Below, piece by piece: positions 1-6,407 of a stretch of 16,756 nt of DNA. Within the stretch, counting starts at the first letter, position 1. Every line of letters begins with the position of its first letter. This DNA comes from Methylomonas sp. GTDB taxonomy: Bacteria; Pseudomonadota; Gammaproteobacteria; Methylococcales; Methylomonadaceae. Both the position numbers and the translations under genes were made by a program. Where the stretch lies: contig JALXCS010000220.1 in assembly GCA_026990815.1 (NCBI GenBank), positions 1 through 16,756 on the forward strand. The letters run 5' to 3'. The notes under the pieces are model-generated. The model had not been told where the DNA came from, ran no database searches, and was given only the letters and a program-made list of their open reading frames with translations.

Positions 1-183
1 CAACTTGATGGACTCATCTTCAGATAGATCACGCCAGGCAGTCAAACGAGCGAAATTGTAAACAAATCCTGCTGTTATTTTTTCAACCCGAAAATCGTCA
101 TCATCAGCCTTAACTGTTGTTACAAACAATAGCACACATATCACAAGCAATAATCTGACAGCGAGCAAGGTGTTTTTAATCAT
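1..183 (-). CDS. YfiR family protein (DUF4154), partial at window edge
   Basis: The gene starts with ATG at 181-183 and is open to the window edge, giving 61 codons. It begins with a signal peptide: a basic MIKN start, then a hydrophobic stretch of about 20 residues ending near VKA. The mature part opens with a string of aspartates and then EKITAGFVYNFARLTAW, which matches the start of YfiR/DUF4154 proteins (family pattern roughly K-AAFLYNFA-FTEWP). YfiR of Pseudomonas is a periplasmic protein that restrains the diguanylate cyclase YfiN. Relatives are often found beside TonB receptors and signalling proteins. Here the start is 21 bases after the TonB receptor stop, so the two are probably cotranscribed. 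The ribosome binding site is weak. The rest of the gene, and any partner cyclase or kinase, lies outside the window. The family call is fairly secure; the partner and role are inferred. Confidence 0.8.
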   Translation of the reverse strand, partial: MIKNTLLAVRLLLVICVLLFVTTVKADDDDFRVEKITAGFVYNFARLTAWRDLSEDESIKL

Positions 184-204
184 TGGTCCAGCTAAATGAT
201 TCAG

Positions 205-2175
205 TCAAAAACGCCAACTAAGTTTACCGTAAATACTACGCTTAACTTCAGTAGGTTGAGTTTCAACAGTTCTTTCATTAAATTCCATATGCTCGGAATC
301 CAACAAATTTCGGCCTACAAATGATAACTCCAGATTACTGACCGGCTGCCAAATCAAGTGTACGTCAAAGCCATAATAAGCGGCAATTCGTTGATCGCCA
401 ATCTCATCAACATAACGCCCGGTTAAATTGATTTGAACCTGGGACGTTATATTCAAGCCGGCAGAAATAAGAATTTGATGATGAGGAACAGTTTGCTGAT
501 TGCGACTACTCAAAATTTTGTCAACACTATGATCATCCAGATAACTATAATAAGAGCGAATTACCAGAATATCCATTGGCCGCCAATCTACTGCTATTTC
601 AAAACCCCAAATTGTTGCCTTGCCACGATAAGCAGTTTCAAGAACCACTGAAGAAGTGTCGGCATCAACCAAATCAAAGCCAATGAGTCTTTTGTAGTCA
701 TGATAATAACCTGAAATATCTATATTCAACTGCGGATTGACTTGCCAACGATAGCCTCCTTCGTAAGACAACATTTGCTCGGTTTTCAAATCGCGAGTAC
801 TAGTGAATTTAACATTTTTCGAAAATCCCGGATCATAAAACCGGAAAATACTGTCTCTTTCAGTTCTTGAAGGGGTTCTTAATGCCCTTGAAAAAGCCAC
901 CCAAAAGCTATGCTCGCCCCAATTCCAAATAGAACGAACGGAAGGTTGTATTTCAAACCCGGTGTAATCGTTATGTTCAAATTTAGCTCCAATTATTAAA
1001 TGCCAGAAGTCAGTCGCCCAAGTTATTTCATCCTGGAAAAAAGCGCTGAAAAGCTGAATGTTGCGGTGGTTTGGCTGATATTGTATAAAATTACTCTGAC
1101 CATAATCATCTACAATCAACCGATAACCAAGCCCCCAGGTTAAATCATGATGGTCAAAAAACTGGAAACGATGCTGAAAATCAACGTCAAAGGTATCAAT
1201 ATGATAATTAACCAATGCTGAATTGTTGATGTTATTATTCCATCGTTCTCGATTATAATAAAACTGGAGTGCTATTAGATTGTTTGCTTCAGTTTTATGC
1301 TGCCATCGACCCTGAATATTGTATTGATAAGCCCTGGTATCGATTGCCTTTCCAGGAAAAGTAGTGATCGACAGCGTTTCTTTTTCATTACCTTGATAAT
1401 AATCACCTTGTAGAATAAATAGGTCACTATTTGAAAGATTAATATCCATTCTTGTGCCAACCTGAAAACCATCAGCACGATCATCCGTAGGTGCCTTCTG
1501 AAAAGAACCGCCATCATCACGATCAAAATACCGGCCGTAAACTCGATAATACCCGTTATCAAATAACGCTCCTCCATGACGAAAACCGGCAATCACTTTT
1601 TCTGCATTGCCAGCTCCCGCCACCAATAAATTTCCTTGGGTTTCACTCGGTCTTTTGGTGATTATATTGATGACCCCATTCATCGCATTTTCACCCCATA
1701 TTGAAGCCCCTGGCCCTCGAATAACCTCAATTCGATCAATATCTTCAAGCAATGGATTATGAATGTCCCACACAACACCAGCATTTAAATGTGAATAAAT
1801 ACTTCTGCCATCGATAAGAACCAGTAATTTTGATGCATATTGACTGTTAAATCCGCGAATAGAAACCGCCCATTTATGGGCTGTAATTCTGGCAACCTGT
1901 ACGCCAGGCACCAAACGCAGTAAATCAGGCAAGCTGGTTGCCCCTGAACGGTAAATATCGTCCTGGCTAAGCACATAGATTGCGGATGCCACGTCACTTA
2001 TTCTCTGAGGTTTTTTTGCTGCAGATGTCACGATTAGCTCTTGCACCATCAGCTCCTCAAGCGTTAAATCAGCAACATCAACAAAATCTGCTTCTGCCAT
2101 TACTTTTTCTGATAAAAAAAACAACAAAAGAAAACCATACCGCAGCTGGATCTGAGTACGCGTATATTTAGGCAT
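205..2175 (-). CDS. TonB-dependent outer-membrane receptor
   Basis: The product is a TonB-dependent receptor of about 656 residues that would carry a bound ligand across the outer membrane using TonB-ExbBD energy. A signal peptide (MPKYTRTQIQ, then a hydrophobic core ending at MAEA) is followed by the segment DLTLEELMVQELIVTSAAKKPQ, which resembles the TonB-box region of a large receptor subfamily. The plug domain follows, with SGATSLPDLLRLVPGVQVARI, VLIDGRSIYS, and IDRIEVIRGPGASIWGENAMNGVINIITK. The rest is barrel, ending in aromatic YGKLSWRF as outer-membrane proteins usually do. The frame is open to a TTG at 2223, but ATG at 2175 is preferred because it places the signal peptide at the N-terminus and has AGGGTGG six to seven bases upstream. 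It is followed closely by a yfiR-like gene. The substrate cannot be read from the sequence; siderophore, cobalamin or another ligand are all possible. Confidence 0.9.
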   Translation of the reverse strand: MPKYTRTQIQLRYGFLLLFFLSEKVMAEADFVDVADLTLEELMVQELIVTSAAKKPQRISDVASAIYVLSQDDIYRSGATSLPDLLRLVPGVQVARITAHKWAVSIRGFNSQYASKLLVLIDGRSIYSHLNAGVVWDIHNPLLEDIDRIEVIRGPGASIWGENAMNGVINIITKRPSETQGNLLVAGAGNAEKVIAGFRHGGALFDNGYYRVYGRYFDRDDGGSFQKAPTDDRADGFQVGTRMDINLSNSDLFILQGDYYQGNEKETLSITTFPGKAIDTRAYQYNIQGRWQHKTEANNLIALQFYYNRERWNNNINNSALVNYHIDTFDVDFQHRFQFFDHHDLTWGLGYRLIVDDYGQSNFIQYQPNHRNIQLFSAFFQDEITWATDFWHLIIGAKFEHNDYTGFEIQPSVRSIWNWGEHSFWVAFSRALRTPSRTERDSIFRFYDPGFSKNVKFTSTRDLKTEQMLSYEGGYRWQVNPQLNIDISGYYHDYKRLIGFDLVDADTSSVVLETAYRGKATIWGFEIAVDWRPMDILVIRSYYSYLDDHSVDKILSSRNQQTVPHHQILISAGLNITSQVQINLTGRYVDEIGDQRIAAYYGFDVHLIWQPVSNLELSFVGRNLLDSEHMEFNERTVETQPTEVKRSIYGKLSWRF

Positions 2176-2223
2176 TTTCCACCCTGTCTGATTCTGTCTT
2201 TCAAATTCTGGTATTTTTTGCAA

Positions 2224-2645
2224 AAAGCAACAAAACGGTATTGTTAGTCAATTGCTCTGTACACGACAAAAATTACCTGCAAAACTTGCAAAGAAGTCAG
2301 CCTCTGAAATTTCAAGAGCTTCTATCGCAAGGATATGATAAAGAGCTAAATAGATGTGTTTTTGAATATCTTGTGGTGCCATTAACTTATCTCTTACATA
2401 TCAATTTTTGTCATGTACAAAGTTAATTGTGTATCGACGAACTGCAAGCAACTGTCTAGCAGCAAACATTATTAAATACCTCTTGTCTAACGGCTAATCT
2501 TATGGTTTTTTAATTATACGTCATTTCTAATAATGACCAAGCAGACATTGCTATAAGCATAGGAAAAAATAAGAACTTGAGATCTATTCTCTGGAATTTC
2601 ACGAATTGAAAACACCCCTTCACAAAAAATATGCAAAATGCTTAA
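2224..2645. other. Intergenic stretch without a supported gene
   Basis: This stretch of about 420 bases lies between the TonB receptor start and the repeat at 2646. Short open frames exist (for example 2241-2426 on the plus strand, TTG start, 61 codons), but they lack a convincing ribosome binding site or a recognisable product. It should contain the promoter of the TonB receptor/yfiR unit. A TTGACT hexamer occurs on the minus strand at 2251-2246, but no good -10 box is seen at the usual spacing. Confidence 0.5.
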
Positions 2646-2803
2646 GGACGAGAAAGAAATTAATTTAACAACTGGCGCAGAATTATTATTCGCATTCGAG
2701 GCATACAAACAGGCGCATAGCAAGCTATGTAACTGTTTGTGTAACGTGAAAGGCGGGTAAAAAGACAATCAGTCAGTTATTAAATTTATTTTTTGAACGT
2801 TCC
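2646..2803. repeat. MITE-like inverted-repeat element, family B copy 1
   Basis: This noncoding element of about 158 bases is related to 14583-14739. The ends are imperfect inverted repeats of about 27 bases, with GGACGAG at the left and GAACGTTCC at the right. The centre is a strong hairpin: ACAAACAG at 2705-2712 pairs with CTGTTTGT at 2733-2740, and CATAGC at 2716-2721 pairs with GCTATG at 2724-2729. The core AGGCGCATA-CAAGCTATGTAACTGTT is almost identical in the two copies, while the flanks have diverged. It lies four bases downstream of the pap stop codon. It encodes no transposase, so it would be a nonautonomous element moved in trans. Confidence 0.75.
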
Positions 2804-2807
2804 CCAC

Positions 2808-4301
2808 TCATGTTTCCAGTTTTTCCTCAAGCATTTCGCAATAGTTTTTTAATATCTTGATTCTGGCAAACCGCTTGTCATTCGCTTCAACCAAAAACCA
2901 TGGCGCAGTATGGCCGCCGGTCCTGGCAAACATATCATTCGCCGCCAACTCATAACCCTGCCATTTTTCCCGGTTACGATAATCTTCCTGGGTAATTTTG
3001 TATCGCTTGTAACTTATTTTTTCCCGCTCTTTAAACCGCCTTAATTGTTCTTCCTTATCAATATGAAGCCAGAATTTTAATAAAACAATGCCATGCTCAA
3101 CCAAATCTTCCTCAAAATTAACGATTTCCGAATAGGCCCGCAGCCACTCCATTTTTGATGCAAAACCCTCGACACGCTCAACAAGCACTCGACCATACCA
3201 ACTCCGGTCATACAGAGTCACTTTTCCGGCTCTGGGTAAATGCCGCCAAAACCGCCAAAGATAATGGTGTAGTCGCTCCTCATCTGTCGGGGCAGCAACA
3301 CGTATCACTTGATAATTCCTGGCATCCATTGCTCGGGTTAATCGCCTGATTGCCCCACCTTTGCCCGCAGCATCCCAGCCTTCAAAAACCAGAATACTGG
3401 AAATTTTCCGCTTATGTGCCTGTCTGGCAAGCAGACCTAACTTTCCTTGGTAGAAAGCCAGTTTTTTGCTATAAGTTTTTTCACTCAATTTTTTAGACAA
3501 ATCCAAGGCGTCAAGCAAACATCCCTGATTAGCAACTACGGAACCAGAAGAAAATAATTCAAGGTTATTTTTAGCCTGCTTACGATGTTGCTCAATATGA
3601 TATGAAATACGTTGCAGAACATGCTGACCTACTGTCAAATTTCGATAGTGGTGATCATGACTGTCTACAATCAACCAAGGAGAATCAACTGTGCTGGTCA
3701 TTTTTAAAACGGTTTCTGCAACCTGAATGAATTGATCATAAATTTTAAGGTGCTTTTTATCTCGCTTGGTGACCTGCCATCGTGTCTGGGGATTTTTTTC
3801 CAGTTCTTTAAGCCGTTTCTTCTGTGTCGCCTTGTCAAGATGTAACCAACATTTGACCATTAAAGCACCATCATCAATGAGTTCCTGTTCAAACTGCTGA
3901 ATACGATGCAATTCAGTTTTCAATCGTGTTTGATTAATTTTATTTTTTACCCTTTCGGCAATGGGCCTGCTATACCAGGAACCGACGTAAATACCGATTT
4001 CTCCCTTTTTAGGCATGGACCGCCAAAACCGCCACATTCTGGGACGCTCACGCTCCTCGTCACTGGGCTTTCCAAACGCATGGGTACTAATGTAACGGGG
4101 GTCCATCCATTCATTGAGAAGATTAATAACCTCCCCCTTACCGCTACCATCAACTCCAGAAATAACAATGAAAACCGGAAAATCACATTCGGCAAGCTGC
4201 TGCTGAACGCTTAATAATTGGGTCCTCAATCCCGGTAATTGTTGTTTATATTCCTGTCGTTTTAACGAATGGCCAAGCTCTGCAAATTCAAACATCAGCA
4301 T
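2808..4301 (-). CDS. pap: Polyphosphate:AMP phosphotransferase (two-domain PPK2)
   Basis: The enzyme transfers a phosphate from inorganic polyphosphate to AMP to make ADP in the cytoplasm, recovering energy from stored polyphosphate. It is about 497 residues, the usual Pap length, with two tandem PPK2 domains. Domain 1 has a P-loop GVDGSGKG at 49-56 and NEWMDPR soon after. Domain 2, the catalytic half in studied homologues, has GWDAAGKGG at 308-316, a DRSWYGR lid motif at 365-371 and REKWQGYE near 444. Both P-loop lysines are present. The frame extends to a TTG at 4349, but family members start at or near MFE-AE-GHS. ATG at 4301 is used because GGAAA lies about five bases upstream; ATG at 4295 is the alternative. 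It appears monocistronic, with a candidate promoter at 4321-4349 and a repeat element directly after the stop. Confidence 0.92.
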   Translation of the reverse strand: MLMFEFAELGHSLKRQEYKQQLPGLRTQLLSVQQQLAECDFPVFIVISGVDGSGKGEVINLLNEWMDPRYISTHAFGKPSDEERERPRMWRFWRSMPKKGEIGIYVGSWYSRPIAERVKNKINQTRLKTELHRIQQFEQELIDDGALMVKCWLHLDKATQKKRLKELEKNPQTRWQVTKRDKKHLKIYDQFIQVAETVLKMTSTVDSPWLIVDSHDHHYRNLTVGQHVLQRISYHIEQHRKQAKNNLELFSSGSVVANQGCLLDALDLSKKLSEKTYSKKLAFYQGKLGLLARQAHKRKISSILVFEGWDAAGKGGAIRRLTRAMDARNYQVIRVAAPTDEERLHHYLWRFWRHLPRAGKVTLYDRSWYGRVLVERVEGFASKMEWLRAYSEIVNFEEDLVEHGIVLLKFWLHIDKEEQLRRFKEREKISYKRYKITQEDYRNREKWQGYELAANDMFARTGGHTAPWFLVEANDKRFARIKILKNYCEMLEEKLET

Positions 4302-4320
4302 TAATTTCCAATAATTTTTT

Positions 4321-4349
4321 ATGGTAATAAAGTAAAAGTGTTGACGCAA
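4321..4349 (-). promoter_or_regulatory. Candidate sigma-70 promoter for pap
   Basis: On the minus strand, TTGCGT (4349-4344) and TACCAT (4326-4321) are separated by 17 bases. This would put the transcription start a few bases upstream of the chosen pap start codon, so the leader would be short. The match to consensus is moderate and was found by eye. Confidence 0.3.
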
Positions 4350-4404
4350 TGCCAGTTGTCATGATAAAAATACACTGTCGATTTAATGACACACAAACAC
4401 AAAA

Positions 4405-4442
4405 GGCTCTGTTTTAGAGTCACCCTTTTATATCAAAAAGGG
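4405..4442. other. Two adjacent small inverted repeats in the leader of the small membrane-protein gene
   Basis: GGCTCT-GTTTT-AGAGTC (4405-4421, one mismatch) is followed directly by CCCTTTT (4423-4429) pairing with AAAAGGG (4436-4442). They end about 37 bases before the start codon at 4479. They could be operator sites or leader hairpins. Neither is followed by a T-run strong enough to call a terminator. Confidence 0.3.
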
Positions 4443-4478
4443 CAGAATATTAATAATTAACTAGAGAGGAAATATAAA

Positions 4479-4667
4479 ATGGCTGAACAACAAGAGAAAG
4501 ATAACTTTTGGCTGTACATTGGGGGCCTGATCGTAACTGTTATTATTTTAGTATTCTTGCTGAAAAGCAGAGAAACAGAGCATTTAAAAAGCAGTGCAAT
4601 AGGTGAGATTCAGCAAGAAATTGAGAAATCAATTCCTTCAAGAAGAATGAAAAACACTGCAGAATAA
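4479..4667 (+). CDS. Small single-pass membrane protein of unknown function
   Basis: This 62-residue protein is the only convincing plus-strand gene in the window. It has a charged N-terminus (MAEQQEKDNF), one membrane segment at about residues 11-27 (LYIGGLIVTVIILVFLL), then a charged tail (KSRETEHLK, EIQQEIEKS) that may form a short helix. The coding call rests on a clean expression cassette: an AGAGGA ribosome binding site eight bases before ATG, and a good intrinsic terminator 11 bases after the TAA stop. By the positive-inside rule the KSRETEHLK side would be cytoplasmic. I do not recognise the family. It sits between two minus-strand genes (ubiX and pap), so the neighbours say little about its job. 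It could be a small stress or complex-assembly protein, but that is a guess. Confidence 0.72.
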   Translation: MAEQQEKDNFWLYIGGLIVTVIILVFLLKSRETEHLKSSAIGEIQQEIEKSIPSRRMKNTAE

Positions 4668-4678
4668 TTACAGCACTA

Positions 4679-4710
4679 AACCCCTGGCCACTACTGTTCA
4701 GGGGTTTTTT
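4679..4710 (+). terminator. Rho-independent terminator of the small membrane-protein gene
   Basis: AACCCCTG (4679-4686) pairs perfectly with CAGGGGTT (4699-4706) around a 12-base loop and runs into TTTTTT. Read on the other strand the trailing T-run is only about three bases, so it would be a weak terminator for ubiX, which converges on it from 4745. Confidence 0.85.
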
Positions 4711-4744
4711 GAACCTTACTAAGGATAACAGCAAATCAACTTTC

Positions 4745-5320
4745 TTAATTAATACCCTGCCATTCTTGCAGCAAATCAGTCCCCAAACCAAACATCGCCA
4801 AAATACGCCCAACCCCTTCATCAACAAAAGCTTTGATCGAATCATTTTTATTATAGAACGCAGGCATTGGTGGGAAAATAATCCCGCCCATTTCAGTGAC
4901 TGACCCCATATTTCTGATATGCGCCAAATTTAATGGCGTTTCCCTGGGCACCAACAGCAATTTTCTCCGTTCTTTTAAGACCACATCTGCCGCCCGGGAA
5001 ATTAAATTTTCTCCAAACCCATGCGCAACACTAGCTAAAGTTTTCATTGAACAAGGTGCAATTATCATTCCTTCTGTCTTAAATGAACCACTGGCAATAC
5101 ATGCGGCAATTTCATCGACATGATAAGTAGTATCCGCCAAGTCATAAAGCGCCTTACGACTCATTCCCAATTCATGCTTAAGATTCACCAAACCTGCAGA
5201 TGAAATCACCAAATGGCTTTCCCATTGCGAATAATTTCGTAAAACCTCCAATATCCTAACCCCATAAATAGCACCGGTCGCGCCAGTCATGCCTAGAATG
5301 AGTCTTTTTTTCTTGGTCAT
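4745..5320 (-). CDS. ubiX: Flavin prenyltransferase UbiX
   Basis: UbiX attaches a dimethylallyl group to FMN to make prenylated FMN, the cofactor of the UbiD decarboxylase used in ubiquinone synthesis. The protein is 191 residues, normal for the family. Visible motifs are the N-terminal flavin-binding GMTGATGAIYG (10-20), VISSAG (38-43), SGSFKTEGMIIAPCSMKTLA (77-96), and the C-terminal VPRETPLNLAHIRNM (124-138), all close to characterised UbiX proteins. The frame is open to a TTG at 5341. ATG at 5320 is preferred because it gives the usual short MTKKKRLILG start and has ACGGAAA about seven bases upstream. It is 123 bases downstream of the hydrolase gene, so it may be read through from it or have its own promoter. 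No ubiD is visible. Confidence 0.93.
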   Translation of the reverse strand: MTKKKRLILGMTGATGAIYGVRILEVLRNYSQWESHLVISSAGLVNLKHELGMSRKALYDLADTTYHVDEIAACIASGSFKTEGMIIAPCSMKTLASVAHGFGENLISRAADVVLKERRKLLLVPRETPLNLAHIRNMGSVTEMGGIIFPPMPAFYNKNDSIKAFVDEGVGRILAMFGLGTDLLQEWQGIN

Positions 5321-5443
5321 ATATTTTCCGTTAATATTCAAATATCATATATTTTGGAAAATCCTTTTTCAGATAAGGATATCCCCGATCAATTTTCAAT
5401 CCCTTCGGAAATTTCAGCATACAAGCAGGCGAGCATAAATTTT

Positions 5444-6397
5444 TTAGTTTTTTACTCCCCTGCTTAGGTTTTCAGTTGCCCTTACCAGTGCATCAATCAT
5501 TTCCACGCCCTGAGCCACATGCCCAGCATCGGGTAAAACAATATATTCAGCATATGGTAAAGCGCAATGCAGACTAAACCCCCCCTCAATAGGACAAACA
5601 AAATCATTTCGACCATGAATAATCACGGTCCGAATACCACTTATCCCATGACAGTTATTTAACACCTGGTTCTCTTCAATAAAATAATGATTTATTGCAT
5701 AGTGCAATTCCATCCGCACCTGCATTAACAGTTTCTGACTCACATGTTTTTCATTCTGCAAAATCTGATATTCAGATCCTAAAGCAACCTGGCTTCCCCA
5801 ATTATCCCATTCTCGCGCAACTCTCAAGCGTGCCACCTCGTCTTTCCCCCATAATCCTTCAAAAATCCTATCCAAGATACTTTGATTTTTCGAACCAGGC
5901 AGAGTTTTTACCAATTGATGCCATTGTTCAGGATAAATTCGCCCTGCTCCTTCTTCCAAAAACCAGTCCAGGTCTTTTTGTCTTGCCAAAAACACACCCC
6001 GCAAAATCATGGCCTCAACTTGCTGGGTAAATTGCTGGGCATAAAGTAAGGCAAGGGTTGCCCCCCAAGAACCTCCAAACAAAATCCATTTCTCAATACC
6101 AAGTCGACTTCGAATCCTCTCCATATCCTCCAGCAAATCCTGGGTGGTATTATTTTCCAGCTCACCAAACGGAATTGATAATCCACAGCCTCGCTGATCA
6201 AATAAGATGATGTGATATTTATCAGGATGAAAAAATCGCCGATGCTCCGGCCGAGTTCCCGAGCAAGGCCCTCCATGCAAAAAAATGACTGGCAAACCAT
6301 CTGGGTTGCCTGATTGCTCAACATAAACAGCATGCTGACTTCCGGTTTCAAGAAAAAAAGTGTGAAAAGGCTGAATTTCAGGAAAAAGTTTTTTCAT
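5444..6397 (-). CDS. pip: Proline iminopeptidase-like alpha/beta hydrolase (S33)
   Basis: This 317-residue alpha/beta hydrolase has the full layout of the Pip/S33 family, whose members remove N-terminal proline from peptides. The nucleophile elbow GGSWG puts Ser110 in place. The probable acid is Asp265 in VIIHGRNDF, and His293 lies in LPDAGHV. FDQRGCGLS (66-74) and PEHRRFF (50-56) are family marks. The oxyanion segment reads HGGPC (41-45) where the family usually has HGGPG, and DQRG-GRSTP is changed to DQRGCGLSIP, so the substrate range may differ. It starts 10 bases after the TRAP permease stop, which suggests it is the last gene of the transport operon. Another S33 hydrolase activity, such as on esters or other amides, cannot be excluded. 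Confidence 0.85.
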   Translation of the reverse strand: MKKLFPEIQPFHTFFLETGSQHAVYVEQSGNPDGLPVIFLHGGPCSGTRPEHRRFFHPDKYHIILFDQRGCGLSIPFGELENNTTQDLLEDMERIRSRLGIEKWILFGGSWGATLALLYAQQFTQQVEAMILRGVFLARQKDLDWFLEEGAGRIYPEQWHQLVKTLPGSKNQSILDRIFEGLWGKDEVARLRVAREWDNWGSQVALGSEYQILQNEKHVSQKLLMQVRMELHYAINHYFIEENQVLNNCHGISGIRTVIIHGRNDFVCPIEGGFSLHCALPYAEYIVLPDAGHVAQGVEMIDALVRATENLSRGVKN

Positions 6398-6407
6398 CTG
6401 ACAATCT

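Noticed and set aside
2241..2426. Plus-strand open frame of 61 codons upstream of the TonB receptor
   Set aside because: It starts with TTG, has no convincing ribosome binding site and shows no recognisable domain; it lies in the region expected to hold the receptor promoter.
2514..2768. Minus-strand open frame whose product resembles that of 14564-14755 (shared QLHSLLCAC segment)
   Set aside because: The shared peptide is the translation of the family B repeat in both places. The repeat is a folded noncoding element, so the similarity does not show a protein family.
4543..4845. Minus-strand open frame of 100 codons overlapping the small membrane-protein gene and the ubiX end
   Set aside because: It overlaps two well-supported genes and a terminator and has no domain or ribosome binding site.
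5355..5385. Weak hairpin (ATCCTT/AAGGAT) after the pip-like gene
   Set aside because: A six-base stem with few GC pairs and an interrupted T-run is not enough to call a terminator.
5417..5431. GCATACAAGCAGGCG, 14 of 15 bases like part of the family B repeat at 2701-2715, just after the pip-like stop
   Set aside because: Too short, and the pairing arm and element ends are absent; it could be a relic or chance.
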